A DNA stretch of 64,000 bases, taken from positions 3,075,992 through 3,139,991 of the forward strand of contig NC_052507.1 of the NCBI RefSeq assembly GCF_014356525.2. The letters are read 5' to 3'. The notes under the pieces were generated by a model. It was not told the origin of the DNA. It saw only the letters and a list, made by a program, of their open reading frames with translations, and did no database searches. The position numbers were made by a program, and so were the translations under genes. Source of the DNA: Nilaparvata lugens (lineage: Eukaryota; Arthropoda; Insecta; Hemiptera; Delphacidae). Below, one piece after another: positions 1 through 10,080 of this stretch (positions are counted from its first letter, which is position 1; each line of letters begins with the position of its first letter).

Positions 1-189
1 TAAAATATTGCCAAAAGATTTCTTAGTGCGCCTCTAAAGGGCCAACTGAACATACCTACCAAATTTGAACGTTTTTGGTCCGGTAGATTTTTAGTTCTGC
101 GAGTGAGTGAGTGAGTGAGTGAGTGAGTGAGTGAGTGAGTCAGTCAGTCAGTCAGTGAGTGAGTGCCATTTCGCTTTTATATATATAGA
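1..189 (-). mobile_element. Helitron H1, 5'-terminal fragment
   Basis: Read on the minus strand, this begins TCTATATATATAAAAGCG directly after an A, the A|TC start expected for a Helitron. A run of GTGA/CAGT tetranucleotides follows, then a conserved stretch ending at base 1. The same order (TC start, tetranucleotide run, conserved block) occurs on the plus strand at 27104 and 49076. The copy continues beyond the window edge, so its 3' end is not visible. Helitrons move by rolling-circle replication. No Rep/helicase frame is present, so this copy would be non-autonomous. Confidence 0.75.
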
Positions 190-540
190 TAAACAGAACA
201 CAATTCTCTGAAATGATCGTGTTCATATTCCACAGCTGGCAATACATCTTATTTCGTGGATGCGATATTTTGATTTTTCACATACTCACTTTTTTACCAT
301 CCACAGCTGTTTCAGCCAAGGATGAATTACCCTTTTGATGTCGTTCAGCAGTTCTCCCAAGGATGAGACCTAGAGCAATCGAATCTTTATATCATAACCC
401 TACTATGTTCTAAATTTCGTGAGAATCGTTAAAGCAGTTTTCGAGATCCATAAAACATAAATCACCAGATATAAAAATAGCCAGATATGAAAATAACCAG
501 ATATATAAATACAGAAATTACTCGATCTATATCTTTCTAA
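190..540 (-). repeat. Interspersed repeat family X, decayed copy
   Basis: The block of GAGACCTAG, CAATCGAAT and a triplet of CCAGATATAAAAATA-like motifs recurs at 1640-1735, 7223-7459, 12180-12435, 36430-36620 and 39826-40640. In the longest copy (39826-40640, minus strand) one end reads GCACCGTGCTTCGCTTG, a hairpin-type end of the kind found on Helitrons. No coding potential is visible. I treat it as a non-autonomous Helitron-like family; the superfamily is inferred. Confidence 0.55.
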
Positions 541-1160
541 GTATTTTTGTCACTCTCCCTTACTCTCTCTCACTCTCTCTCTCTCTCTCTCTAAGTCTTT
601 CACTTCACTCTCTCTTTCTCTCTCCCTGAGTCTTTTCCTCTTCATCACCCTCTCTCTTTATACTATTTCTTATTATTCTATTTAAGAGATTATTTCCTTA
701 AGCTGTTGTGATGTGGATGCATTGGAATTTTATAGGAGGGTTAAGTGGGAGAGAGGCCCGTCTGGCCCCAACTTCGCCAGGTTGAAATCATGGCAGCCTA
801 TCTATCTATCTTTATCTCTTAATTCTCTCTCTCTCCTCATTCATTTCTTTTTACACTGCTTCATAGAAATGAAAGTACCTGCTCTATCTCTCTCTAAGTC
901 TCTCTGTCAATCTGTCACTCAAAATCTCTCTCTTCTCTCTCTATCACACCGTCACTCTCTCTCTCACACGCACTCTCGTCACTCTCTCTCACTCTCGTCA
1001 ATCACTCTCTCTCACACTCGTCTCTCTTTCTGACTCTCTCTCTCCCTCGTCTCTCAATCTCTCTCTCTCGTCTCTCTCTTTCATTTCTCTCTCTCTTTCC
1101 TCTTTCTCTCTGTCTTTCCTCTCTCTCACTCTCTCTCTTTCTCTATCTCCGCATTCATCT
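541..1160. repeat. CT-rich microsatellite tract
   Basis: Two stretches of CTCTCT with interspersed CACTCT and TTTCTC units (about 541-660 and 890-1160) flank a short non-simple segment. ORFs called here on either strand are low-complexity Ser/Leu/Arg/Glu translations and are not genes. Confidence 0.9.
730..800 (+). repeat. LINE 3'-UTR fragment
   Basis: The stretch AGGAGGGTTAAGTGGGAGAG followed by ACTTCGCC resembles the reverse complement of 19945-20015, where the same motif adjoins a (AGAAT)n tail. This suggests the end of a shared LINE family. The fragment is too short to classify further. Confidence 0.4.
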
Positions 1161-1640
1161 CTGTTTGGCACTTTTCCCCAAAGTTTCATCATCCACGAGT
1201 CACTTGTTATATTACAGTGAGCTCCACCCCAAACCGTCAACCTTTCTCATAAACAACATCTACACCTCCCATTCAAACAACACTGACATATAGAGGTGAA
1301 ACATGTCACAAGCTGCACCATTTTCTACAAGAGTTAACGACCGGGCAAATTGGTCCAATGAACGTGTCTATCTTGGCACTGCCTCCTCGATCGTTATTTA
1401 CAAGAGTGAAGGTTGAAGGCTTCCACGTTTTATTACACCTACCAGTATACACCTATCATTTATTACATAGCTCTCCGTTTATTCTATTAAGACAGGCATT
1501 GGATAGTTCCTCGTTCATTTTATTATGAGAGGCAGTTGTATCGAATAAAGTATAGATCTCGTAACTTCAGAAACCGATTTTAGTGAGATAATATGACACC
1601 ATAGACGTTGAAACATGTTGGTAACTTTTTTGACTGTATG
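1161..1640. other. No recognisable feature
   Basis: Apparently single-copy AT-rich sequence. I see no long ORF, RNA gene or repeat shared with the rest of the window. Confidence 0.5.
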
Positions 1641-1735
1641 CTGTATTCTCTGATAGTAGGTCTATAATATAAAAATTCGATTGCACTAGGTCTCATCCTT
1701 GGGAAAACTCGCTGAAGGACATTGAGAGGATAATT

Positions 1736-2760
1736 ATTGACCGAGCGAAGTGAGGTCTAAGATTCAAGTCGACTGTTTGGCATTTCTCTTAATGTTCGAA
1801 TGTTTGAATGTTCATATGTTTTCGCCCCACTTGGATGTAATGAACTGGTTTTCGTGCGTCATATGGAGGCCGAAAATGATTGTTTTCTGACCAGGCCGGT
1901 AAAAGTTTTACGGCCCTAGGGTTGTAAAATAACCTTGAAGTCAGCTGATTCTGATTTGATGTGAACGTGTTTACAAAATGGAATCAGTTTATGCTTCTAG
2001 AATTGAATAAGTATCCTGCAATAAGATACTATCATTTTATTTGGATGAATGAAATACAGATAAGATATCTATTATAAACTATTCAAATTTTATTTTCAGA
2101 GTAGGATAGAACTTCTAACCTAAACTTCCGAAGTCAATGACAACAAGCATTGTTGACGTTGACATTCAGATTGGCCAAATTTAAAGTGTGCTAAGACACA
2201 GCAGACCAAAATACTTTTCATTATTTGTGTATATTATTCAAGAATCAAAACATTTATAATAATATCATCTTATTGTCATTTGGAAGAATGAAAAGTATAA
2301 ACTCAACCTCTTACATAAGTATTGAACATCATCTTTTAGGTTATTTAGACAAATCTGAATAAAAAATAAAAATACTTGGACAATTTCCTGATATTCAAAT
2401 TACCTCAGATTTGCTAGAGCTATCACCTTCCACTTCTGCTTTCGGAAGTGCTTAGTAAACAACTATTCTCATATATACTGTATATTGTTTATTTTTCTGT
2501 GTGGCGAAAAATAACGTTCTCACCTTGGGCAAAAATGTTTTTCCGGCTCTCAATCTTGAAGACCGATTTCGAGCCGGAAAAGTCTCATTTTCGGCCCTAG
2601 GTGCGAAATATACCATTATATGTTGCGTATTCACGGCGAATTAGATATTCATGAAATTTGACAGGTGTGTTCCTTTTTTAATTGCGCGTCGACGTATATA
2701 CAATGTTTTTGGAAATTTTGCATTTCAAGGATTATATAAAGAAAAAAGGAGCCTCCTTCA
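1736..2760 (+). repeat. Repeat family Y, split by element B
   Basis: The left part (1736-1818) starts GACCGAGCGAAGTGAGGTC, a self-complementary stem, and continues into AATGTTTGAATG repeats. The right part (2619-2760) continues from TATGTTGCG through ATGAAATTTGACAGG to CTCCTTCATACGCCAAT. The same two parts occur at 32826-33575, where no B element separates them, although a LINE tail does. The terminal stem resembles a Helitron-type end, but the class is not settled. Confidence 0.5.
1819..2618 (+). mobile_element. Non-autonomous element B, copy 1
   Basis: The element starts TTTTCGCCCCACTTGG and ends CTAGGTGCGAAATATACC. Near the left end lies a stem of GGCCGGTAAAA with TTTTACGGCC. Near the right end is a larger stem made of CCGGCTC and GAGCCGG arms. 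Copies lie at 24422-25468 and 28255-29265. This copy has one version of an internal block that is present twice in the other two. No coding frame. It is inserted in repeat family Y. The superfamily is unknown. Confidence 0.7.
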
Positions 2761-2767
2761 TACGCCA

Positions 2768-3049
2768 ATCTATATAAATGAAAATCGAGCCTCAAATTTT
2801 GACATTAAATAACTTTTTTATGTGTGCACCAAATTTGATGATTTTTTCAGTTGTGTTCGTTATGTTCAGGACCAGGTTTATGGCCTAACAAATTTATAAT
2901 CCGCCTTCAGGACTCTTTCCTAAGGTCCTATGAAGTTTACATAATTTGTGATCCTGATGGGAGACGATTTGTGAGCTGGCCACACACAGGAATAAAAATC
3001 AGCTGTTATTATCATTTGCGTCATCCAACAGCCATCGATAGATCTGTTT
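2768..3049 (+). repeat. Possible Helitron-like 5' fragment
   Basis: The sequence begins TCTATATAAATGAAAATCGA immediately after an A, an A|TC start like that of Helitron H1 but with a different body. It runs until the TG-element begins. A short ORF at 2851-3075 crosses that boundary and is therefore unlikely to be a gene. The 3' end is missing. Confidence 0.4.
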
Positions 3050-3183
3050 TTACTTTCCTTGCCCTATTACCATAGGAAAGGAAAGTATTGCTTTCCGAAA
3101 AAAAATTAAGATACCTTAATTTCTAAATTTCTATACGTTTCAAGGTCCCCTGAGTTTGAAAAAGTGATTTTTGGGTATTGGTC

Positions 3184-3257
<74 letters not shown>

Positions 3258-3918
3258 TGTGTATGAGTGTATGTGCGTCTATGTACACGATATCTCATCT
3301 TCCATTAACGGAATGACTTGGAATTTGGAACTTAAGGTCCTTACAATATAAGGATCCGACACGAACAATTTCGATCTGATGCAATTCAAGATGGCGGATG
3401 AAATGGTGAAAATGTTGTCAAGAACAGGGTTTTTCGCGATTTTCTCGAAAACGGCTCCAACGATTTTGATCAAATTCATACCTAAAATAGTCATTGATAA
3501 GTTCTATCAACTGCCACAAGTCCCATATCTGTGAAATTTCAGGAGCTCCGCCCCATCTATGCAAAGTTTGATTTAGATTCCCAATTATCAGGCTTTAGAT
3601 ACAATTTAAACAAAAAATTCAAATGGATAAGATTGAGCATGAAAATCTCTTCAATTAATGTTTTGAAACATTTCCATCTTAAATTGAAAATAAGCTTGAA
3701 ATTTGAGAAAATGTGATTATTCAATTGCAAACTGTTGATTCTATCAAATCATTCACTATGAAGAGGTAGCAGACCTCATGTGTGTCTCCAGCGTTATTGC
3801 CCTGTTACCAGCTGGCTCAAATCTTTGAATAGTAGACTTGAGATGCGCGGGAACACTAGCGTCAGGTGATCAATTTTCATAACGGCGAGGAAAATTTTGT
3901 GAGTGCGCCACACCTGAT
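3050..3918 (+). mobile_element. TG-element, copy 1
   Basis: Non-coding element of about 870 bp. It starts in a T run followed by ACTTTCCTTGCCC, whose first bases pair with AAGGAAAGT 25 bp later. A long (TG)n tract and a conserved body follow, ending GTGCGCCACACCTGA in another T run. Other copies are at 22322-23257 (minus), 41403-42113, 45118-45950 and 51272-52081, with a fragment at 39660-39776. The T-rich flanks at both ends of each copy suggest insertion into T runs. No transposase is visible and the class is unknown. Confidence 0.75.
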
Positions 3919-4010
3919 TTTTCACACTAGTAAATAATCAAACAAATTATAAGAAATTGTCAACTTATACAACAAAATAATACAATCTTACATAAGTTTT
4001 CTCGGCCTAG

Positions 4011-4152
4011 GCCCGGTTGCACAAAAGCCGGTTACATTTTAATCGAGACTAATCTCACGAGAACCAATCAGAGAAGGCTTTTTTGATAAGACGGCTTCTC
4101 TGATTGGAATCAATCACGGTTAAAATATAACCGGCTGTTGTGCAAACGGGTC
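4011..4152. mobile_element. Foldback MITE (GCCCGGTTGCACAA)
   Basis: A 142-bp near-palindrome. The left arm GCCCGGTTGCACAAAAGCCG mirrors the right arm, which ends GGCTGTTGTGCAAACGGGTC, and inner arms around AACCAATCAGAGAAG pair with CTTCTCTGATTGG. Half copies occur at 57411-57500 and 59819-59910, and a diverged copy at 36642-36775. No coding capacity. Confidence 0.75.
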
Positions 4153-4181
4153 TCAGACTGTTATGATCAACTCATTATTAT

Positions 4182-4375
4182 CTAGCAGGTAACCAGAGCT
4201 CCACAGGGGTCTTATTAAACAATTAAAAAACTGAAAACTTGACCTACTGGAATCTTGAAGAATTTGAAATAGGCCCATAATCATCTTCTGTAAATTGAGA
4301 ATCTATATGCAAAATTTCAAGTCTATCAGTCCAGTAGTTCAGACCAAAGACCTTAAGAGATGTAGACCCACAATG
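4182..4375 (-). repeat. Helitron-like family H2, 3' end
   Basis: On the minus strand the unit ends in a CTAGT-like terminus preceded by a weak stem (ACCCCTGTGGAGCTCTGG region). Plus-strand units at 13360-14815 carry the better-preserved ends CCCGTGCGAAGTACGGG and CCTGCTAGT. A further minus copy lies at 50672-50890. The stem-plus-CTAG(T) arrangement is what Helitron 3' ends look like; decay makes this copy uncertain. Confidence 0.5.
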
Positions 4376-4390
4376 CCTATACCTTCCCAA

Positions 4391-5501
4391 TAGGGATGTT
4401 AATCCCGGGACTGATTTCCAATCCCGGTACTTCGGGATTATCCAATATAAATCCCGGGATCCCGGGACTGATCCCGGGATTGGCAAAAATCAGTTTCATG
4501 CATTTTTAACCAATTGTTCCTCCTCAATTACATGTTCAGTAACAGTGTGTGGAGATGAAAAAGGGCTCATTATAGAGGGAGAGGATATTATTGAAATGGA
4601 AAAATAGTTAGAAATAATATCAAAATGAAACATTCTATTTCTATAAAATAATATTTTCAAGATTAGGAGTAACTGTTTTATTTCATGTCCTACCTTAAAT
4701 TTTCTGTATCCTAGATGATAGTGAGAACTGAGGAAAGCAAGATAACTCATCGGAGTCTTTTTTATGTAGAAAAGAAGCATTTCTATCCTACATCAGGACG
4801 GGATAGAGCTCACACTTAAATTACGTCAAATACTTTAAAGTGAATTAATATCACTTGAATTAATAATATTAATAATAAAATAGAATACTTTTTGTAAGAC
4901 CGTAACGCCATACTGACCAAACAACGCGAAAGCTGAACCACTACACTACTAAATGAAATTTCGTAGAGCCAACTATAATATTTACTTCAACTAGATAATT
5001 CTACTTTGATAGAGAAAGAGAAGGGGAGGAATAATTAGACAGAGAGTGAATTGTAGGTGCTTTTTTATTTCTGATTTCTGAAATCTTTTCAAAGTTCGGA
5101 ATGCATTTCAAGGAAATGCCATCAGCACTATTGCAAATATTGCGCCGTCTAGACTGGTAATTGTGGTGCTTTGTAAACAGAAACAATCGTAAAAACATAA
5201 CAACTGATCAACAACCATTCTGCCAATCATGCGAACTGATAATGCGAATTCTATTAAGCCAGTAAAGAGTACAGTATACAATCAATATTATGTATATGCA
5301 ACTGTAGACACTTAGAACAATAAAACTAGTTATAAAAACTCATATTCATTACAGTAAATAAATTCCATATTGAATTGTTTTTGGAAAAATATGATTCACA
5401 ATTTCAGGTTTACAATCCCGAAAATCCCGGGATTGACGCTGAAAAATCCCGGGATTGTTAGGTATCAAAAATGGACCGGGATCCCGGGATTGACATCCCT
5501 A
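4391..5501. mobile_element. hAT-type non-autonomous DNA transposon
   Basis: A 1,111-bp element with terminal inverted repeats TAGGGATGTTAATCCCGGG and CCCGGGATTGACATCCCTA (17 of 19 match). It is flanked on both sides by the identical octamer CTTCCCAA (4383-4390 and 5502-5509), an 8-bp target-site duplication diagnostic of hAT-type transposition. Both ends also hold further internal copies of CCCGGGAT. Inside there are only short ORFs (minus 4496-4780 and 5001-5198) without recognisable transposase motifs, so it must have been mobilised in trans. The intact duplication suggests fairly recent insertion. Confidence 0.9.
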
Positions 5502-5730
5502 CTTCCCAATGATAGCTCTTACTTGAAATTGAAGTACGCCATTGGGGTATTTTAGCACGAGATATTATATCTATATATTTGTGAAATTATAGATAACAAA
5601 GGCATTGGTATGTAATAATCTTATAGGTTGCCCCCTCAATGGCCGATTTCAATTCCAAGTACGTCACTAGCGCTGCATGTGAGTCTATGCATCTTCAAGG
5701 TCTTTGGTTCAGACGTGACGATGCGTCAAA

Positions 5731-6007
5731 CCATAGAGAAACAATAGCTCAAGTAGATATCCCATGGTATAGGGCGTTTATGTCGCAACTTTTACTGTTA
5801 TCTCAAGCCGATAGTCCATGTACTTCTTTCCCGTGAAGCTGTGTGACACTGGTAGTCTCTCATATTGTGCCGTTCAAACACTCTCACCCCAACAAAATAG
5901 TACAAATTGACAATTATCAACAGTAATCGGCTTGAGATAACAGTAAAACTTGCGACATTAACGCCCTATACCATGGGATATCTACTTAAACTATTGTTTC
6001 TCTGTGG
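5731..6007. mobile_element. Foldback element with ~75-bp arms
   Basis: The left arm (5731-5815) includes GATATCCCATGGTATAGGGC and the right arm (5928-6007) its complement GCCCTATACCATGGGATATC. Both extend to the flanking CCATAGAGAAACAATAG and CTATTGTTTCTCTGTGG. The loop holds the motif GACACTGGTAGTCTCTCA, which recurs at 21815-21840 and 42133-42150, where only one arm or loop is kept. The ORF at 5639-5836 is a by-product of the arm. Confidence 0.75.
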
Positions 6008-6012
6008 TCAAT

Positions 6013-6263
6013 ATGGAGTGATCCGTGGTCTAGTGGATAGAGTGCTTGCGTAGCAGCATAGAGATCCCGGGTTCAAACCCTCTCAATACCAAAAGTTTTT
6101 CAACCAGATCACTCCCGTGTTATCGGATAGGCACGTTAAACTGTCGGTCCCGGCTGAAGTATGACAGTCGTAAGGCCCATTGACGGCTTAAATTATATAT
6201 TCAGGCGGTGGGACCTTCCCGCAAGGGACTCCCCACCAACAAAAGCCATACGAATTTACTTTC
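6013..6263 (+). mobile_element. tRNA-derived SINE
   Basis: The head carries a box-A-like stretch (TGGTCTAGTGGATAGAGTG, 6026-6044) and, 25 bp on, a good box B (GGTTCAAACCC, 6070-6080), the internal RNA polymerase III promoter of a tRNA. A non-tRNA body follows (GGCACGTTAAACTGTCGGTC, then CCCACCAACAAAAGCC), as seen in arthropod SINEs. The acceptor stem does not pair, so this is a retroposon and not a tRNA gene. It begins immediately after the foldback element at 5731-6007. No clear target duplication is visible. Confidence 0.75.
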
Positions 6264-6351
6264 TATGGTCAAACATACTTTTCCTATCCCGTACGTGTAT
6301 AAGTCAATTGTTCCCTTTATTATATTACAGATTATCTATATGTCCTTTAGA

Positions 6352-6700
6352 GTAGAAACCAGTAATCCCCTCTGATCATGTTGTCTTACAAGAAAGACTG
6401 CCTCAAATTTACTCTACTTACAAGGGTTGAACAAGATTTGGTTGAGATCATAGGATTATAGTTATAAAAATGGGATCATAGTTATAATTATAGTCATAAA
6501 GATAGGTCATGGATGGATCATAGATAGATCTACTTCATCATGTAGTCATCAGTTTGACTACATCTATGATATATCTATGATCATAGCAGCTATGATCCTA
6601 TGATCTCAACCAAATCTTATTCAACCCCGTTAAGGAGTAAATTCGAAGCAGCCTCTCTTGTAAGGCAACATGATCAGAGGGGATTTCTGGTTTGAGCGAG
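6352..6700. mobile_element. Foldback MITE with ~100-bp arms
   Basis: The left arm (about 6366-6459) contains CCCCTCTGATCATGTTG and the right arm (about 6596-6690) CAACATGATCAGAGGGG. The inner arms pair GTTGAGATCATAGGAT with ATCCTATGATCTCAAC. The centre is a self-similar series of ATAGTTATAA and TAGATCTA motifs. No coding content. Confidence 0.75.
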
Positions 6701-7222
6701 ATTCCAGTAATAATTCATGTAACAAGTTCTCAAAGGCTGATGACGTACTTCTTCAGTAGTAGTTCACTGATAAATAATTCATATTACTGCTCCTTTTGTT
6801 CGTTACCCGACAGGTCTTTTTAAAGGTAGATTCAAATTATACTGTCAGCAGCGGTTGAATTGAGATTAATATCATCTATATGCAAGGAATGCTGACTGTA
6901 GAATCTCACTGTAGAGCTCCTTCAGCTGAGTCTCCATCATTATCGATGACGACCTTCAAAATTCCCTTAATTCCCTTTATTCCCTCTCATCAACGCCATT
7001 TTGGATGGATTTAGATTATAAATTTTCCCTCATGATGCTATAAATTGTATCTAATCATATACATTCAATGTATTCTCCTTCCTATATCACTCTAGATACA
7101 AAAAATCAATAATGAATTAAAATAATTTTGAGTTATATTCCTCTAAAGATTGTTCCAATTTATTCTCTATAATTCATGATCTACAGATAGAATCTATAAG
7201 AGGAATGATATTGGATTCGAAT
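6701..7222. other. No recognisable feature
   Basis: AT-rich sequence without long ORFs or repeats shared with the rest of the window. Confidence 0.45.
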
Positions 7223-7459
7223 TCTATATAACCTCTGAAACTGTTTATCATATCATATTAGGAGAGCGATTTCTGTATATATTGGTTATTTTCATATCTG
7301 GTTATTTTATATCTGGCTATTTTCATATCTGGTAATTTATGTTTCACGGATCTCGAAAACTGCTCTAACGATTTTCACAAAATTTGGAAAATAGTAGGCT
7401 TATGATATAAAGATTCGATTACACTTCTAGTTTTAGGAATTAGTGAATCTCCTATCCCC

Positions 7460-7726
7460 TATCTTTGGTAGAGAGTTAGTGGGGAGGATATTTTTAAATT
7501 CTTTCCGAAGAATGGACATTGATATGTCCAAACCTCCGCCAATTTATGTAGATGCATAACAATATAATTATTATCTATATAATTTTATTATATTACAAAT
7601 TGCTTTTTCATATCATATACAGTTCAATAATTATTTTCTTAGTCTATATCATGTAAATTCATCTATAATTTTGCTGTATTGTAAGCTATTGTATATAAGT
7701 GTATAAGACAGTATATATTGTAATCT
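7460..7726 (+). mobile_element. LINE-A 3' UTR, 5' part (interrupted)
   Basis: 5'-truncated LINE tail. Its continuation is at 9658-9692 and ends in an (AATC)n repeat. Uninterrupted relatives are at 34084-34375 (plus) and 53317-53610 (minus). The flanks share ATCCCC (7454-7459 and 9693-9698), a short target duplication, and copy 2 of repeat R gives the empty site. No coding sequence remains. Confidence 0.8.
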
Positions 7727-7732
7727 GTCAAA

Positions 7733-9140
7733 AGGAATTTTTCCAAAAGCTATGAAAGAGACATGTGTTAGACCATTACATAAAGGAGGCGACAAAACAA
7801 TGCCACCAATTACAGGCCTATTTCACTTATAAGCAATATTTCTAAGATTTTGGAAAAACTGGTAAAGAAACGTCTTGTGAATTACATGGAAAAAAACAAC
7901 TTACTATCTAGGAATCAATTTGGTTTTCGTGAGGGGAGGAGTACAGAAGATGCGGTATTAGAATTGTCAAATTTTGTCACAGATAAGCTAGAAAATAACA
8001 AAAAATGTGCAGCAGTGTTCCTGGACCTAGCAAAAGCTTTTGACACTGTTAATCACAGTTTGCTGCTGAAGAAATTAGAAGCCATGGGAATTAGAGGAGT
8101 TCCTCTAGCATGGTTTAGATCATACCTCTGTGACCGGCGTCAAAAAGTCAAAGTTGAAGAACATCTCAGTTCAGAGGGAACGATGAAGTTTGGGATTCCC
8201 CAAGGAACAGTTCTTGGGCCAATTCTGTATTTGGCATATGCAAATGAGCTATGTTCAATTAAGATAAGAGGAAGAGTAATAGCTTTTGCTGATGATACGT
8301 GTATACTATTTGAAGGAAACACCTGGGAGGAAGTTTTTAATCTGGCACAGGAAGAATTGATCAAAGTCGATAAATGGTTAAGAGAAAATTTGCTTACAGT
8401 AAATGCAACAAAAACGAAATTTTTAGCCTTTTCTCTGACAGAACGGACGAGACCACCGGATTCTTCAATAATCCTGCATCACTGTGGAAGCACCAACAAC
8501 CCGTGTGATTGCCCTTCAATTCAACAAGTCAATGAAATAAAATATTTAGGAACAATAGTGGACAACAAATTCAAATGGGACAAGCACATTAATCTATCAA
8601 TTACCCGGATCAGGAAGCTTCTCTACAAATTCTATCAACTCCGTAAAATCCTCAACTATGAGACATTAAAAACTGTTTATTTTCTTTAGTGCAATCAATT
8701 TTAAGATACGTCATAATTATCTGGGGAGCTACGAATTTTACACATGTTGAACCTCTCTATAAACTTCAAAAACGAATACTAAAAATAATAGGCTTCAAGG
8801 AGAATCAATTCCCCACGAACATTCTTTTCAAGGACAGTAAGTACTGAGTGTAAGACAACTCTACATCCAGGCTATCATCACGCGAATGAGGAGAAACAAC
8901 GAACACATAAGACTGGCAGATCATAACCATCAAACAAGGCAGAGAAACACGTATTCAATAGTACCAAGGATGAACACTACATTTGGGCAAAGAAACTACA
9001 CATATTTGGGACCAAAAATTTATAATTCAATACCAAGTTACATTAGGGAAGAATTCAATAGACACAGGTTCAAGAAAAGTTTATTTTCCTGGTTGGTTGA
9101 TATTGGAGTGGAAAATTGTGAAAATTTAGTTAGACTGTAA
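7733..9140 (+). pseudogene. LINE-B reverse transcriptase (frameshifted)
   Basis: Reverse transcriptase copies LINE RNA into DNA at the nicked target. The longest open part (7850-8689, 279 codons) shows VFLDLAKAFDTVNH with the first catalytic Asp, GIPQGTVLGPILY, and AFADD with the paired catalytic aspartates, in the usual order. Upstream, the NYRPISL motif is in another frame, so a frameshift lies near 7800. After 8680 the coding sequence jumps frame again (an open stretch containing SILRYVIIIWGA), and once more near 8840, to end at 9140 with a typical LINE C-terminus (ORF 8886-9140). The endonuclease and ORF1 are absent. It cannot make a complete protein. Jockey/CR1 grouping is from motif style only. 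Confidence 0.88.
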
Positions 9141-9657
9141 ATATTGAAACTATTTATTCTTCATTCCACTCTTTACTGTTTTTCATTTTTCTAAAAATAA
9201 CCTTTCTTATTATATCCTTAATAGAACATTAATATTTATTTACTAATTCCATAATTTTGTTTGTTTGTATTATACATTTTTACTAATTTTATTATAAAAA
9301 ACTTTAATCCATATCAGTGAATGAAGTTTGTAAATAGTAATTATTACACGCAATAAGCAACTAATTATTTATACCCCAACACATATAATAATAGTGGGGT
9401 GTATATTTATTCATTGAAATTATCATTTATTCATTGTTGAAACACCGCTGATTTATGTAGTTATATTACAATACTATATTATCAATATTCTAATGTTGCA
9501 TTCAATCTTCATTGTAATTAATAAGTTTTCATAATATGTGAAATTTGCTGCATAATTGGCTGTTGTACTGTAATTTATTGTAGATTCGTGTATGAACCAG
9601 AATGTATTGTAACTTACTTGAATAAATTTGAAAAAATTTGAAAATTTGAAAATTTGA
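9141..9657 (+). repeat. LINE-B 3' UTR and tail
   Basis: AT-rich untranslated sequence follows the last LINE-B stop codon. It includes GTTGAAACACCGC and GATTTATGTAG, which recur at 48540-48575 and, reversed, at 53223-53245, marking 3' UTRs of related LINEs. It ends with a TTTGAAAA microsatellite tail. Confidence 0.7.
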
Positions 9658-9692
9658 AATCTACATAAATAAAGTACTCAATCAATCAATCA
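9658..9692 (+). mobile_element. LINE-A 3' end, downstream part
   Basis: Resumes the LINE-A 3' UTR at CTACATAAATAAAGTACTC and ends in (AATC)n. The same string is continuous with the upstream part at 34335-34375. Confidence 0.8.
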
Positions 9693-10080
9693 ATCCCCAG
9701 CGTGTATAACCCATTTCTTTCCCTTATTACATTATAGATAACATATTCATATTTATCATCACATTTTTTTCCAATCAACTTTGTATGCAGGCTTTTCTCC
9801 AACTGCTCTTGGGTTGAAACAAGTTGAATAATTGAAGCCTTCTGATATCGATTTCTTATCAGCTTTCATCTCTCATCTTCAACTGGGAATACAGCTCTTT
9901 GATGTGCTAGCTTCAAATCATCAAGGTTTGATTCCTTGGTGCATTGTACTACACTCCCTTCTTGATCCTATCTCTCTCGAGGAATGTTGCTGTGCTAGTC
10001 TAGAATTTGAAATTCGAGCATGACAGCTCCTCCGAGATACAGCTTCAAAGTTGATTTTATCTTAAAATTTCAGAATTTTT

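Larger units (their letters stand above)
7727..9657 (+). mobile_element. LINE-B, 5'-truncated jockey/CR1-type retrotransposon
   Basis: A 5'-truncated non-LTR retrotransposon inserted in the LINE-A 3' UTR. The pentamer AATCT is duplicated at 7722-7726 and 9658-9662. It holds the reverse transcriptase from mid-domain, a degenerate C-terminal region, and a 3' UTR ending in TTTGAAAA-type repeats (about 9625-9657) in place of a plain poly(A). Target-primed reverse transcription would explain the 5' truncation and the variable tail. Confidence 0.85.
7223..10080 (+). repeat. Older repeat R, copy 1, carrying nested LINEs
   Basis: The host repeat consists of 7223-7459 and 9693-10080. It is continuous in copy 2 (12180-12830), where TCTCCTATCCCC runs straight into AGAGTGTATAACCC. 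Both copies contain an identical 63-codon ORF (9832-10023 and 12564-12755) of unknown meaning; I do not consider it a gene because it lies in a repeat with no other sign of coding. The left portion belongs to family X. Confidence 0.7.

Noticed and set aside
713..1240. ORFs in the CT tract on both strands
   Set aside because: Low-complexity translation of a microsatellite (Ser/Leu one way, Arg/Glu the other).
9832..10023. 63-codon ORF identical at 12564-12755
   Set aside because: Identity extends into the non-coding surroundings, so recent repeat identity explains it; no family recognised.
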